From Rhizobium indicum (GTDB lineage: Bacteria > Pseudomonadota > Alphaproteobacteria > Rhizobiales > Rhizobiaceae), in assembly GCF_005862305.2 (NCBI RefSeq), contig NZ_CP054021.1:4567501-4631500 (forward strand): a DNA stretch of 64,000 bases. Direction: 5' to 3'. Positions 8,168 through 16,649 of the stretch are shown here, in pieces (within the stretch, counting starts at the first letter, position 1; the number at the start of each line of letters is the position of its first letter). The notes under the pieces were generated by a model. It was given only the letters and a program-made list of their open reading frames with translations. It was not told where the DNA came from and made no database searches. The position numbers and the translations under genes are program-made.

Positions 8168-9319
8168 TCAATAATAGGCCGATTTAAACGGGGTCACAGC
8201 GGCACCCATGGCCGAGGCGTCGCTTGCGATTTCGGAGATCACAAGCTTCGGGCGTGGGCGCGGCACGCCGTAGCGGGGGCGGTCGTAGATCTCGGTCCGG
8301 TCTATCAGCATCTGCGCCAGGGCGTAAGGGACCTGGCCGCCGAAGATGATCGACTGCGGGTCGTAGATCGCCCAGATCGCATTGATGAGGCGGTTATAGG
8401 CCGGCGTCACCTCATCAACCCACTCTGTCACTCCCGGCCATTTCCGATCGAAATGCTTGCGCATATAGCTGATCGAGGGAACGTCGACGCCGTTGCGGTT
8501 GAGTTTTTCGATCAGGTACTGCAAGGCCGGCCGGCGCTTGTTTTCCTCGGCGTCGTAGATGCCCGAGAATTCGCCGGCATTGCCGATACCGTTATGCAGG
8601 AGTTCGCCGTTGGTGATCAGGCCGCCGCCGAAGCCGTAATTGAAGCTGAGATAGGCGAAGTGCTTCATGTAACGGCCGACACCGAACATGGATTCGGCGA
8701 TGGCTCCCGTCTTGGCGCCGTTGTGCACCCAGACCGGCTTGTTGAAAAATTCCGACAACAGCGGGCCGAGCTCGATCAGCGACCATTCATGCAGTGGGAG
8801 GGGCGCATTGAAGCGGGTGCCGCTGACGTGAAAGCCGGCAATGGCAAAGCCGATGCCGAAGAAGGCCTCTTCGGAAAGATTGTTCGCCCTCTGGTGCTCG
8901 ATCAGCTGCTCGCGAACGAGATCCAGCGCCTGGGCCATGGTGCGTTCGCGCAGGGCGATGCTGCTTTCGGCCAGCACATTGCCCGATATATCCATCAGGC
9001 AGATGCCGATCACGTCGGTGTTGACAGAGATGCCGCAGGAATAGGCGTAGCGGCCGTCGAGCCTAAGCGTCGGGCTCGGCTGGCCGCGGCCGGCGCCGGG
9101 CTTCGGCGAGCCGAAGGAAACGATGCCGCGCTCCTCCAGCTGGTCGATGATGCGGTAGACGGACTGCTGGGTGAGATCGGTGTGGGCGGTGACTTCCGAC
9201 CGGGAAAGGCCGGGATTGCGCCAGATCAGCTTCAGCAGGTCGCGCTCGTTCGAGGAGACGACGCCGCCGCCTTCGCGCAGGAAGCGCGGCGCGATCAGCG
9301 GCTCCGGAAAATAGGCCAT
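8168..9319 (-). CDS. ROK-family transcriptional regulator of the adjacent Ugp-type operon
   Basis: A 383-residue ROK protein: an N-terminal winged helix (LKLIWRNPGLSRSEVTAHTD, then QQSVYRIIDQLEERGIVS) followed by the actin-like ROK domain (GRYAYSCGISVNTDVIGICL; FGGGLITNGELLHNGIGNAG). The zinc motif CxCGxxGC of many ROK proteins is absent, so sugar kinase activity is unlikely and a repressor role fits. I placed the start at 9319 because AGGAGG lies eight bases upstream; a GTG at 9328 is too close to it. It is divergent from the ABC operon starting at 9528, and two palindromes lie between them. Confidence 0.9.
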   Translation of the reverse strand: MAYFPEPLIAPRFLREGGGVVSSNERDLLKLIWRNPGLSRSEVTAHTDLTQQSVYRIIDQLEERGIVSFGSPKPGAGRGQPSPTLRLDGRYAYSCGISVNTDVIGICLMDISGNVLAESSIALRERTMAQALDLVREQLIEHQRANNLSEEAFFGIGFAIAGFHVSGTRFNAPLPLHEWSLIELGPLLSEFFNKPVWVHNGAKTGAIAESMFGVGRYMKHFAYLSFNYGFGGGLITNGELLHNGIGNAGEFSGIYDAEENKRRPALQYLIEKLNRNGVDVPSISYMRKHFDRKWPGVTEWVDEVTPAYNRLINAIWAIYDPQSIIFGGQVPYALAQMLIDRTEIYDRPRYGVPRPRPKLVISEIASDASAMGAAVTPFKSAYY

Positions 9320-9342
9320 ATCAAACACCTCCTTTCGTCAAA

Positions 9343-9366
9343 AATTACTATCGAGGTGTAGTAATT
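9343..9366. promoter_or_regulatory. Candidate ROK operator (inverted repeat)
   Basis: Arms AATTACTA (9343-9350) and TAGTAATT (9359-9366) are perfect reverse complements separated by 8 bp. The site lies 24 bp upstream of the ROK start, in the divergent control region. ROK repressors bind AT-rich inverted repeats of this kind; direct binding is inferred. Confidence 0.55.
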
Positions 9367-9454
9367 ATTGTTGTCTTCCTGGCCACTTAGCTCATTTACC
9401 CTATAGCAGCAGCCTCGTCCCACGACAAGAGTCATGTGTGCGTCACCAAATTGT

Positions 9455-9469
9455 TACACACTGTGTGTA
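9455..9469. promoter_or_regulatory. Candidate second operator palindrome
   Basis: TACACAC-T-GTGTGTA is a perfect 15-bp palindrome about 60 bp upstream of the binding-protein start. It is followed at 9468-9473 by TAGTAA, which repeats the core of the 9343-9366 site. It may be a second repressor or activator site controlling the ABC operon. Confidence 0.45.
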
Positions 9470-9527
9470 GTAAATCGCCGTCACGGTGCTGGGCATGAAC
9501 CCGGCTATCAAAACAGGCGAGGGCAAG

Positions 9528-10835
9528 ATGAAGATTTCCATTCTCGCGGCTGCGGCCGCGCTGATGGCGGGCGCGTGTTCCGCGCAGGCCGCCAATATCG
9601 AATTCTGGTACGGCAATACCGGCGTTGTCGAAAAGGCGATCCAGGACCAGTGTAAGGCGTTCAATTCAGCGCAGAGCGAGCATCACATTTCCTGCGTCGG
9701 CCAGGGCAGCTATGAAGTGTCGATGCAGAAGGCGATCGCCGCTTTCCGGGCTAAAAACCATCCCGTTCTCATCCAGTTCTTCGATGCCGGCACGCTCGAC
9801 CTGATGCTGTCGGATGCCGTCGTCCCGGTTCAGGACGTACTGCCCGAGGTCAAGTGGGACAATTACATCGCCGGGGCGCGCGCCTATTACGAAACATCCG
9901 GCGGCAAGCTTTTCGCGCAGCCTTACAATTCCTCGACGCTGCTGTTCTACACCAACAAGACCGAGCTTGAGAAAGCCGGCGTCACCAAGACGCCGACGAC
10001 CTGGGAAGAGATCATCGAGGCCGCCCGCAAGCTGAAGGCTTCAGGCCATGAATGCCCCTTCACCACCGACGGCGATACCTGGCGCGTGCTGGAACAGTTC
10101 TCGGCCCGTCACGGTCTGCCGATCGCCTCCGAGCATAATGGCTATGACGGCCTCGACGCCGAATATGTCTTCAACACCACCTTTGCCGCCAAGCATCTCC
10201 AGAACCTGGTCGACTGGCGCAAGGAAGGTCTCGTCAAGCTCGGGACCGATACCAAGGCCGGCAATTTCACCGCCGCCTTTAACACCGGCGAATGCGCGAT
10301 GATGGAGAATTCGTCGGGCTCCTACACCGCGTCCGCCAAGGCTTTCGACGGCAAATACCAGATCACTGTCGGCATGGCGCCGATGTATGAGGGTCATGAG
10401 CGCCACAACACGTTCGTCGGCGGCGCCTCGATCTACATCATGAAGGGCCACGATAAGGCCGAGGTCGAAGGCGCCAAGGCCTTCCTCGATTTCCTGCGCC
10501 GTCCCGAACAGCAGATGTTCCTGACCGCCGCCACCGGCTACGTGCCCGTCACCAACGATGTGATGGATGCGATCGCCAAGAGCGGCGAAGCGAACGCGCC
10601 GAAATATGCAACAGCCGCCGTCGGCATCGAGTCGATGAACCAGCCGCGCACGCCCGATACCCGCGGCATCCGCCTCGGCTTCTACGTGCAGTTCCGCCAG
10701 GTATTCATGGAAGAAACCCAGAAGGCATTCGCCGGCCAGCAGACCATGCAGATGGCGCTCGACAATGCCAAAAAGCGCGGCGACGAGCTGCTGCGCCGCT
10801 TCGAGCAGACCTACAAGGGCGTGAAGCTGCCCTGA
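9528..10835 (+). CDS. ABC transporter substrate-binding protein, UgpB type
   Basis: A 435-residue periplasmic binding protein. The signal peptide is MKISILAAAAALMAGACSAQA, ending A-Q-A before NIEFWYGN. Its body resembles E. coli UgpB along the whole length as I recall it: IAAFRAKNHPVLIQFFDAGT, QPYNSSTLLFYTNK, TGECAMMENSSGS, FVGGASIYIMKG, and GIRLGFYVQFRQVF near the C-terminus. UgpB binds sn-glycerol-3-phosphate and glycerophosphodiesters. I chose 9528 because the signal peptide begins there rather than at 9486. It is the first gene of a six-gene operon whose last two enzymes also point to glycerophosphodiesters. Confidence 0.88.
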   Translation: MKISILAAAAALMAGACSAQAANIEFWYGNTGVVEKAIQDQCKAFNSAQSEHHISCVGQGSYEVSMQKAIAAFRAKNHPVLIQFFDAGTLDLMLSDAVVPVQDVLPEVKWDNYIAGARAYYETSGGKLFAQPYNSSTLLFYTNKTELEKAGVTKTPTTWEEIIEAARKLKASGHECPFTTDGDTWRVLEQFSARHGLPIASEHNGYDGLDAEYVFNTTFAAKHLQNLVDWRKEGLVKLGTDTKAGNFTAAFNTGECAMMENSSGSYTASAKAFDGKYQITVGMAPMYEGHERHNTFVGGASIYIMKGHDKAEVEGAKAFLDFLRRPEQQMFLTAATGYVPVTNDVMDAIAKSGEANAPKYATAAVGIESMNQPRTPDTRGIRLGFYVQFRQVFMEETQKAFAGQQTMQMALDNAKKRGDELLRRFEQTYKGVKLP

Positions 10836-10856
10836 TCGCAAGCTAATCCAACCCCA

Positions 10857-10918
10857 CGCACGGGCGCTCGAAGCGCCCGTGCGTCAGGCACGGGGCGTTC
10901 TCGGCTCGCCCCGTGCCT
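10857..10918 (+). repeat. Two tandem GC-rich hairpins between binding-protein and permease genes
   Basis: First hairpin: 12-bp perfect stem CGCACGGGCGCT/AGCGCCCGTGCG (10857-10868 and 10872-10883) with a 3-nt loop. Second: 12-bp perfect stem AGGCACGGGGCG/CGCCCCGTGCCT (10886-10897 and 10907-10918). Neither has a T-tract, so full termination is unlikely. In ABC operons such structures after the binding-protein gene protect its mRNA and lower permease expression; that role here is inferred. Confidence 0.7.
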
Positions 10919-10941
10919 CTCTTCCAATCCAGGATGCTGCC

Positions 10942-11832
10942 ATGACGTCGGAATCTTCGCTCTTCAACCACCGCTGGCTGCCGCTTCTCCTGGTAGCGCC
11001 GCTGATGTTGCTGATCGCGCTGTTCTTCTATGTGCCTGTTTTTCAGGCCTTTTACTGGTCGTTCTTCCTGGAGCGCCCATTCGGCGGCGGTTCGATGTTC
11101 GTCGGCTGGGATAATTTCGCCCGCGTGCTGTCCGATCCCGAATTCTGGGAGGCCGGCTGGCGTACCGTCATCTTCATGGTGACCGCCTCATCGCTGGCGG
11201 TGCTGATTCCGCTGGTCCTTGCGGTCGCGGCCGACCGGAAGATCCGCCTGGCGCTGCCGGCGCGCAACGTGCTGGTCTGGCCGAAGGGGGTGGCGGGCGC
11301 TTCGATCGGCGTCGTCTTCGCCTTCATCTTCAATCCCTTCGTCGGCATCCTGGCGCCGCTCAACAGCGCTTTTCCCGGCATATGGGCGCCCGGCATCGAC
11401 GGCACGGATGCCTTCATCACGCTGATTGCAGCCCATGTCTGGGGCGGCATCCCGTTCAATTTCGTCATCTTGCTCGCCGGCTTGCAATCGATCCCGAAGA
11501 CCATGCACCAGGCAGCGGCGATGGACGGGACCGGGCCGTGGCGGCGCATCTTCGACGTGCAGCTGCCTCTTATCATGCCGCAGCTCTTCCTGACGCTGGT
11601 GCTCGAGTTCACCGAGAGCGTCACCTCGGCCTTCGCGCTGATCGATACGATCACCAAGGGCGGTCCAGGCGGCTCGACGACTTTGCTCGTCTACAAGATC
11701 TATACCGACGGCTTCACAGGCTACGACCTTTCCGGCGCCTCGACCCAGACGGCGATCCTGATGGTCTTCGTCGTCCTCCTCACCGCCGCCCAGTTCCTCT
11801 TCCTCGGCCGGCGCATCAATTACGAGCGGTGA
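10942..11832 (+). CDS. ABC transporter permease, UgpA type
   Basis: A 296-residue inner-membrane permease. It opens with LLLVAPLMLLIALFFYVPV and has the MalF/UgpA-like organisation of six helices. The cytoplasmic EAA loop reads HQAAAMDGTGPWRRIFDVQLP, which docks the ATPase. The ATG at 10942 follows CAGGATGCTGCC; an in-frame start at 10879 would extend into the hairpin region. It is separated from the next permease by 3 bp and pairs with it to form the channel. Confidence 0.9.
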   Translation: MTSESSLFNHRWLPLLLVAPLMLLIALFFYVPVFQAFYWSFFLERPFGGGSMFVGWDNFARVLSDPEFWEAGWRTVIFMVTASSLAVLIPLVLAVAADRKIRLALPARNVLVWPKGVAGASIGVVFAFIFNPFVGILAPLNSAFPGIWAPGIDGTDAFITLIAAHVWGGIPFNFVILLAGLQSIPKTMHQAAAMDGTGPWRRIFDVQLPLIMPQLFLTLVLEFTESVTSAFALIDTITKGGPGGSTTLLVYKIYTDGFTGYDLSGASTQTAILMVFVVLLTAAQFLFLGRRINYER

Positions 11833-11835
11833 CCC

Positions 11836-12753
11836 ATGATCGAAAACGCACGTTCCCTCAACATCGCAGCCAGCTTCATCCTCGTCGTCGGCATCGTCTA
11901 TATTCTCGGGCCGCTCTACCTGACGCTTGCGACCGCCTCGCAGTCCTATGAATTCATGCTGCGCAACGGGCTTGCCTGGTATCCCGGCACCGCGCTTTTT
12001 TCCAATATGGCGCGGGTTTTTGCCGAGACGCATATCCCGATCCAGATGGTCAACAGCATGCTGACCGCCTTCAGCGTCGCGATCTTCACCTGCATCCTGT
12101 CGTTCCTGTCGGCCTATGCGATCGTCTATTTCCGCATTCGCTGGGCGGGCGTTGTCTTCGCGCTCATTCTCGCGACCATCATGCTGCCGCTCGATATCCG
12201 CGTCATCACCACCTATCAGGTGGCCTCGAACGTGTTTTCGCCGCTGAATGCTCTGCTTGACGTTACCGGCCTCAATGATTTGATCGCAAATATCTTCGGT
12301 GCGCCGGTGAAGCTCGAATGGAGCGTGCTGAACACGCATCTCGGCCTCGTCGCGCCGCTTGTGGCGCATGGCACCGGCACCTTCCTGTTCCGCCAGTTCT
12401 TCCTCACCCTGCCGAAAGACCTTTTCAAGGCGGCGCGCATGGATGGTGCAGGGCCGATCCGCTTCCTGTTCGACATCCTGCTGCCGCTGTCGCGAACGAG
12501 CTTCGCCGCGCTTTTCGTGCTCACCTTCCTCAGCGGCTGGACGCAATATCTCTGGCCGCTCGTTGCCGCTTCGACACCTGATATGCAGACGGCCGTCGTC
12601 GGTCTTGCGCGGCTCGTTCCCGATGCCGACGGCGAAGTCCCCGATTTCCCGATGATCATGGCCGCTACCGTTATCGTTTCCATCATTCCGCTCGCGATGA
12701 TCGCGCTCCTGCAGCGCTATCTCGTCCAGGGCCTCGTTCTCACGGAGAAATAG
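11836..12753 (+). CDS. ABC transporter permease, UgpE type
   Basis: A 305-residue second permease of the Ugp-type importer. Helices include SFILVVGIVYILGPLYLTLA near the N-terminus and MIMAATVIVSIIPLAMIALL near the C-terminus. The EAA loop is LFKAARMDGAGPIRFLFDIL. It ends RYLVQGLVLTEK, close to the MalG/UgpE C-terminus that contacts the ATPase. It follows the first permease by 3 bp and precedes the ATPase gene by 2 bp. Confidence 0.9.
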   Translation: MIENARSLNIAASFILVVGIVYILGPLYLTLATASQSYEFMLRNGLAWYPGTALFSNMARVFAETHIPIQMVNSMLTAFSVAIFTCILSFLSAYAIVYFRIRWAGVVFALILATIMLPLDIRVITTYQVASNVFSPLNALLDVTGLNDLIANIFGAPVKLEWSVLNTHLGLVAPLVAHGTGTFLFRQFFLTLPKDLFKAARMDGAGPIRFLFDILLPLSRTSFAALFVLTFLSGWTQYLWPLVAASTPDMQTAVVGLARLVPDADGEVPDFPMIMAATVIVSIIPLAMIALLQRYLVQGLVLTEK

Positions 12754-12755
12754 CC

Positions 12756-13862
12756 ATGAACGCCATCGACATGGCCATCCGCGCCGCCGCGGCCAACATC
12801 ACGCTCTCAGGCGTCAGCAAGGCCTATGACGCCGAGACCATCGTCATCCCGTCGATGGATGTCGAGCTCAGGGCCGGCGAATTCACCGTCGTGCTCGGGC
12901 CTTCGGGCTGCGGCAAGTCCACGCTTTTGCAGATGATCGCCGGCCTCGAACGGGTGAGCGGCGGCACGATCGTCATCGGCGGCCGGCAGGTGCAGGATCT
13001 GGAACCGAAACATCGCGGCTGCGCCATGGTGTTCCAGAACTATGCGCTCTATCCGCATATGAGCGTCTTCGACAACATTGCCTACAGCCTCAGGGTCGCC
13101 GGTATGCAGAAGGCCGAGCGCATCGAGCGGGTCGGGGCGGTGGCGAAGATGCTCGGCCTTTCCGATTATCTCGGCCGCAAGCCCGGACAGCTTTCCGGCG
13201 GCCAGCGCCAGCGCGTGGCGATCGGCCGCGCCATCGTGCGCGAACCCAGCGTGCTTCTGTTCGACGAGCCGCTTTCCAACCTCGATGCGCAACTGCGCCA
13301 CGACATGCGCGTCGAACTCGCCGAACTGCACCGGCGCATCGGCGCCACCACCGTCTTCGTCACCCATGACCAGGTGGAGGCGATGACGCTTGCCGACCGC
13401 ATCCTCATTCTCAACAAGGGCCGGATCGAACAGTTCGACACGCCGAAGGCGATCTATCACCATCCGGCCTCGGTCTTCGTTGCGAAATTCATCGGCGCGC
13501 CGCCGATGAACATCCTGCCGGTCATCGGCGACGGCACGGCGCTCAGGCTCGCCGACGGGCAGGTGGTGGCGCAAGCGCGGCTTACCGGCGCCTATCAGCT
13601 CGGCATTCGGCCCGAGGATATCCTCATCGGCGGCACGGCCAACGGACAGGTGGTCAACTCGGCTCTGCGGTTTCGCGAGGATCTCGGCTCGCATTCGATC
13701 CTGGCAGCCGAGCTCGGCGGCTCGGTTGTCAGGATCGCGACACCCTTCGGCGTCGAGATACCGGATTACCGCCAGCTCTCTCTCGATTTCCCTGCCTCCC
13801 GCCTGCATCTCTTCGATGCGGAAAGCGGCAAGGCCATACCAGGCGCATTCGGCGCAAACTAG
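12756..13862 (+). CDS. ABC transporter ATP-binding protein, UgpC/MalK type
   Basis: A 368-residue ATPase. Walker [10 protein letters not shown] is at 48-56, followed by the Q-loop FQNYALYPHMSVFDN, signature [14 protein letters not shown], Walker [13 protein letters not shown] and switch His in [15 protein letters not shown]. The C-terminal 120 residues form the MalK-type regulatory OB domain (AYQLGIRPEDILIGG). It energises the importer formed by the two preceding permeases. Its last base abuts a RIME-like repeat that separates it from the enzyme genes. Confidence 0.92.
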   Translation: MNAIDMAIRAAAANITLSGVSKAYDAETIVIPSMDVELRAGEFTVVLGPSGCGKSTLLQMIAGLERVSGGTIVIGGRQVQDLEPKHRGCAMVFQNYALYPHMSVFDNIAYSLRVAGMQKAERIERVGAVAKMLGLSDYLGRKPGQLSGGQRQRVAIGRAIVREPSVLLFDEPLSNLDAQLRHDMRVELAELHRRIGATTVFVTHDQVEAMTLADRILILNKGRIEQFDTPKAIYHHPASVFVAKFIGAPPMNILPVIGDGTALRLADGQVVAQARLTGAYQLGIRPEDILIGGTANGQVVNSALRFREDLGSHSILAAELGGSVVRIATPFGVEIPDYRQLSLDFPASRLHLFDAESGKAIPGAFGAN

Positions 13863-13976
13863 AACATTTCCGTATTTTTCTCCGAAACACGGAAACGTTC
13901 TATCTCTTTGTTTTAACACAATTCCGGACGCAAAACCGCTGCGCAGTTTTGCTGGAATTATTCTAGAGGAAGCCCC
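13862..13976. repeat. RIME-like mosaic repeat inside the Ugp-type operon
   Basis: Fills the whole gap between the ATPase and glycerophosphodiesterase genes. It carries two inverted repeats: arms TTCCGT/ACGGAA with GAAC/GTTC at 13862-13900, and a nested pair AATTCC...GGAATT (13920-13925, 13954-13959) enclosing GCAAAAC...GTTTTGC. Part of the right end supplies the ribosome-binding region (AGAGGAAGCCCC) of the next gene. Confidence 0.75.
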
Positions 13977-14807
13977 ATGAAATACATCGACCACATTGCC
14001 GACCCGTCGCGTTCCTGCGCCATCGTTGCCCATCGCGGTGCCTGGCATCAAGCTCCTGAAAACAGCCTTGCCGCGATCGAGAATGCGATTGCCGGTGGCT
14101 ATGACATCGTCGAGGTGGACATTCGCCAAAGCGCCGACGGCGTGCTGTTTATCCTGCATGACGACACGCTCGAGCGCATGGCCGGCATCGATCGCGTCCC
14201 CGAGGAGATGACGATCGCCGAGATCACCAGCCTGCGGCTGCGCATGGCCGATGGCGGGCCGGGCCAGCCGTTCACGAGTGAGACCATTCCGACGCTGGAA
14301 CAGGTGCTCGAAACCGTGCGTGGCCGCATCTTCGTCGATCTCGATCTCAAGGATCTCGAGATGATGGGCACCGTCGCCGCCAAGGTCAAAGAGATGGGCA
14401 TGGCCGATCAGGTCGATCTCAAGGCTCGCGCCGGCACGCCGGAGGCGCTAACTTGGCTCGCCAGGCAGCCCGGCATCGATGGCATTCCGTTCATGGGCCA
14501 GGCGTTTTTCAGGGTCGGGAGCGCCGAAGAGACCGCCAAGGCAGTCATCGCGGCGCGCCCCTTCATGTGCGAAGCCAAGTTCGATGAGCTTGAGACGCTG
14601 GCCGGCCAGCACGAGCGTCTGCGCAACGCCGGAATCTCGCTCTGGGTAAACACGCTTGATCCGGTCTCCTGCTGCGGCTTGACCGACAGTGCGGCACTTG
14701 AAGATCCGGATGGAATCTGGGGGCGGATGATGGCGGCCGGCATCAGCGTCATCCAGACCGACCAGCCGGCGGCGCTCAAGGCCTATATCGAGGCGCGCCG
14801 CGCATGA
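13977..14807 (+). CDS. Glycerophosphodiester phosphodiesterase (UgpQ-like)
   Basis: A 276-residue GDPD-family enzyme. The catalytic H19-R20 is in IVAHRGAW, followed by ENSLAAIENA, the metal-binding E46-x-D48 in IVEVDIRQSADG and the second catalytic H61 in FILHDDTLERM. These hydrolyse glycerophosphodiesters to sn-glycerol-3-phosphate and an alcohol. No signal peptide is seen, so it works in the cytoplasm on imported substrate. It follows the Ugp-type ABC transporter, as UgpQ does in enterobacteria, and overlaps the next gene by ATGA. Confidence 0.92.
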   Translation: MKYIDHIADPSRSCAIVAHRGAWHQAPENSLAAIENAIAGGYDIVEVDIRQSADGVLFILHDDTLERMAGIDRVPEEMTIAEITSLRLRMADGGPGQPFTSETIPTLEQVLETVRGRIFVDLDLKDLEMMGTVAAKVKEMGMADQVDLKARAGTPEALTWLARQPGIDGIPFMGQAFFRVGSAEETAKAVIAARPFMCEAKFDELETLAGQHERLRNAGISLWVNTLDPVSCCGLTDSAALEDPDGIWGRMMAAGISVIQTDQPAALKAYIEARRA

Positions 14808-15634
14808 GGGAAGTGTCGGACGACATATTCTCCGCCGTGATGGAGGATATGCGCCGGGCGGCGGAGGCAGAGATCCTGCCCCGCTTCCTCGGCGTCACCG
14901 CCGAGGGCATTCGCACCAAGACCGCTCCCGACGATCTGGTGACCGATGCCGATCTCGGCGCCGAGCGGCGGCTCACCGAAGCGCTGTCCGCGCACTTTCC
15001 CGAGGCATTGCTGGTCGGCGAGGAAGCGGTCTCCGCCGATCCCTCGATTCTGACGCGGCTTGGCGACGCCGATCTCGCCGTCATCATCGATCCTGTCGAC
15101 GGCACCTGGAATTTCGCTCACGGCCTGCCGCTGTTCGGCATGATCGCGGCGATCGTCTCCGGTGGAGAGACGGTGGCCGGGCTGATCCACTATCCCGTGA
15201 CCGGCGATTTCCTCGCCGCGCGGCTGGGGCAGGGCGCATGGCACATCGCCCGCGATGGCACCAGGACCCAGCTCAGCGTCACACCGCCAGGGCCGATCGG
15301 GGAAATGCACGGCTTCGTGCCGCTGCATATGTTCCCCGCCGAGGAGCAGCCGGTCTACGCTCGGAGCATGCTGCACTTTGCCCGCACGACCACATGGCGC
15401 TGCTCGGCTTATGAATACCGGGCGGTGGCAACAGGCGCTATGAGCTTTTCGCTCAACGCCGAGCTCAAACCCTGGGACCACGCCGCCGGCGTGCTGATCC
15501 ATCACGAAGCTGGCGGCTACGGGGCATTGCTCAGCGGCGAAGCCTATCGTCCTGCGATGACCAAGGGCCGGCTGCTCTTGGCGCCGGATGCCGAGAGTTG
15601 GGAAGCGATCCGCCGGAGTTTTACGGAGGGGTGA
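14804..15634 (+). CDS. Inositol monophosphatase family phosphatase
   Basis: A 276-residue Mg2+-dependent phosphatase of the IMPase/FBPase fold. Metal ligands are recognisable in LVGEEA (E73/E74), IDPVDGTWNFAHG (D96, D99) and PWDHAAG (D225). TKTAPDDLVTDAD is the usual N-terminal motif. Family members act on inositol-1-phosphate, 3'-phosphoadenosine-5'-phosphate, histidinol phosphate or glycerol phosphate, and sequence alone does not separate them. Coupling by ATGA to a glycerophosphodiesterase suggests a phosphate ester released from the transported glycerophosphodiester. Confidence 0.88.
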   Translation: MREVSDDIFSAVMEDMRRAAEAEILPRFLGVTAEGIRTKTAPDDLVTDADLGAERRLTEALSAHFPEALLVGEEAVSADPSILTRLGDADLAVIIDPVDGTWNFAHGLPLFGMIAAIVSGGETVAGLIHYPVTGDFLAARLGQGAWHIARDGTRTQLSVTPPGPIGEMHGFVPLHMFPAEEQPVYARSMLHFARTTTWRCSAYEYRAVATGAMSFSLNAELKPWDHAAGVLIHHEAGGYGALLSGEAYRPAMTKGRLLLAPDAESWEAIRRSFTEG

Positions 15635-15691
15635 TAGCGGTTGTGGTTCGGCATTGCGCCGGCGTGAAGTTTGGCAGAAGCGCCACCCCAC

Positions 15692-15730
15692 CCTCCGTCA
15701 TTCCTGTGATAAGCGCAGGAATGACGGAGG
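15692..15730. repeat. Palindromic repeat, probable terminator after the Ugp-type operon
   Basis: Arms CCTCCGTCATTCCTG (15692-15706) and CAGGAATGACGGAGG (15716-15730) form a perfect 15-bp stem with a 9-nt loop. The same sequence forms the outer arms of the larger element at 17421-17559. It lies between the convergent IMPase and RNA ligase genes and could end both transcripts. Confidence 0.75.
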
Positions 15731-15745
15731 AGAGGCAAGCAGCCG

Positions 15746-16368
15746 TCAGGAATTTGCCAAGCGATTGGGGATGAGTTCGGACTGCATCCAATGCGTTTCA
15801 CTCTGAATGTGGTTGTCCCGCACATACCTGCCCATCCGAACTGGCATTTCCGCTTCAGGGAACGCATCAGCGATCCGAACGACAAACCCCTCCTGCTTGG
15901 TCCTGTCCAGCGGGGCCGCAGTATCCTCGAACAGGCCGGCTTTGTATGGCCCCCGATATAGTGTCGACACCGAAACGATGCTCAGTTCTTCGAACCGGGC
16001 CTGCGTCAGATCCCAGGATTGAACTTCGCCGTCGATAATCCACGCAAAGCCGAGGAAGTACGACGGAAGATCATCATAGCCGATCGAGTGCCGGGCATAG
16101 AGGTTCTCGCCCACGATGCGTTCGCCATCTGCTAGTTGCGGGCTGATCCCGGCAGCAAAGGCTTTAAGCCAATCGCGCGATGAATGGTAACGGCTATCGG
16201 GACTACGGCATGAGACCCGCCCCGATGAATGGTCGTGTTCTCACCCTCCATTTTCTCGGTGATGACAAGATCGCCAATCATCAGCCCGTCAAGCATCACC
16301 ATGACCTTATCGTCGCTTGTCGCTCCGGGCGAAATCGGTAGGTGATAGGTTCGTGCGTATTTCTTCAT
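15746..16368 (-). pseudogene. RNA ligase family protein, interrupted by one frameshift
   Basis: Two adjoining reading frames together encode one RNA ligase of about 207 residues. The N-terminal frame has RTYHLPISPGATSDDK and the nucleotidyl-transfer site ITEKMEGENTTIHRGG (K39 probable adenylated Lys). The C-terminal frame has GERIVGENLYARHSI, YFLGFAWI, motif IV QEGFVVR and YVRDNHIQSETHW. They join seamlessly if one C is added near 16205-16209 (HA-RSPDSRYHSSRDWLKAF). Such ligases seal RNA ends using ATP. It is divergent from a PPP-type phosphatase at 16650. A sequencing error is as likely as real inactivation because no other lesion is present. Confidence 0.8.
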
Positions 16369-16649
16369 GATGATGAAGGCATAGCCGTTGGCGACCGCAC
16401 AATGCAAGATCGCACCCGTTTGCGGATCGGCATCTTCAGCGGTTGATGCGATGATCATATCCGAACTCAAGCCAAAAGAGAGCCAATGGCCATAAATGCC
16501 GGAGAACGAGTCGGTTTTCGCAATGGCGGCGGGCTTTCGTTTGCTATGATGAGGCGGACGGCGAGCGGCGTGAGCCTCCGCACAAGTCCTAGCGTGTCTT
16601 CTCATCCTTGGCTGCGGGGCCGTCGCATTGCAACCGAGAAGCTTGGAAC

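Noticed and set aside
9420..9485. PhoB box upstream of the Ugp-type operon
   Set aside because: No pair of CTGTCAT-like repeats with the right spacing could be found.
11188..12546. Long acidic/basic minus-strand frame across the Ugp-type permeases
   Set aside because: Asp/Glu/Arg/His-rich antisense translation of membrane protein genes, a normal artefact in GC-rich DNA.
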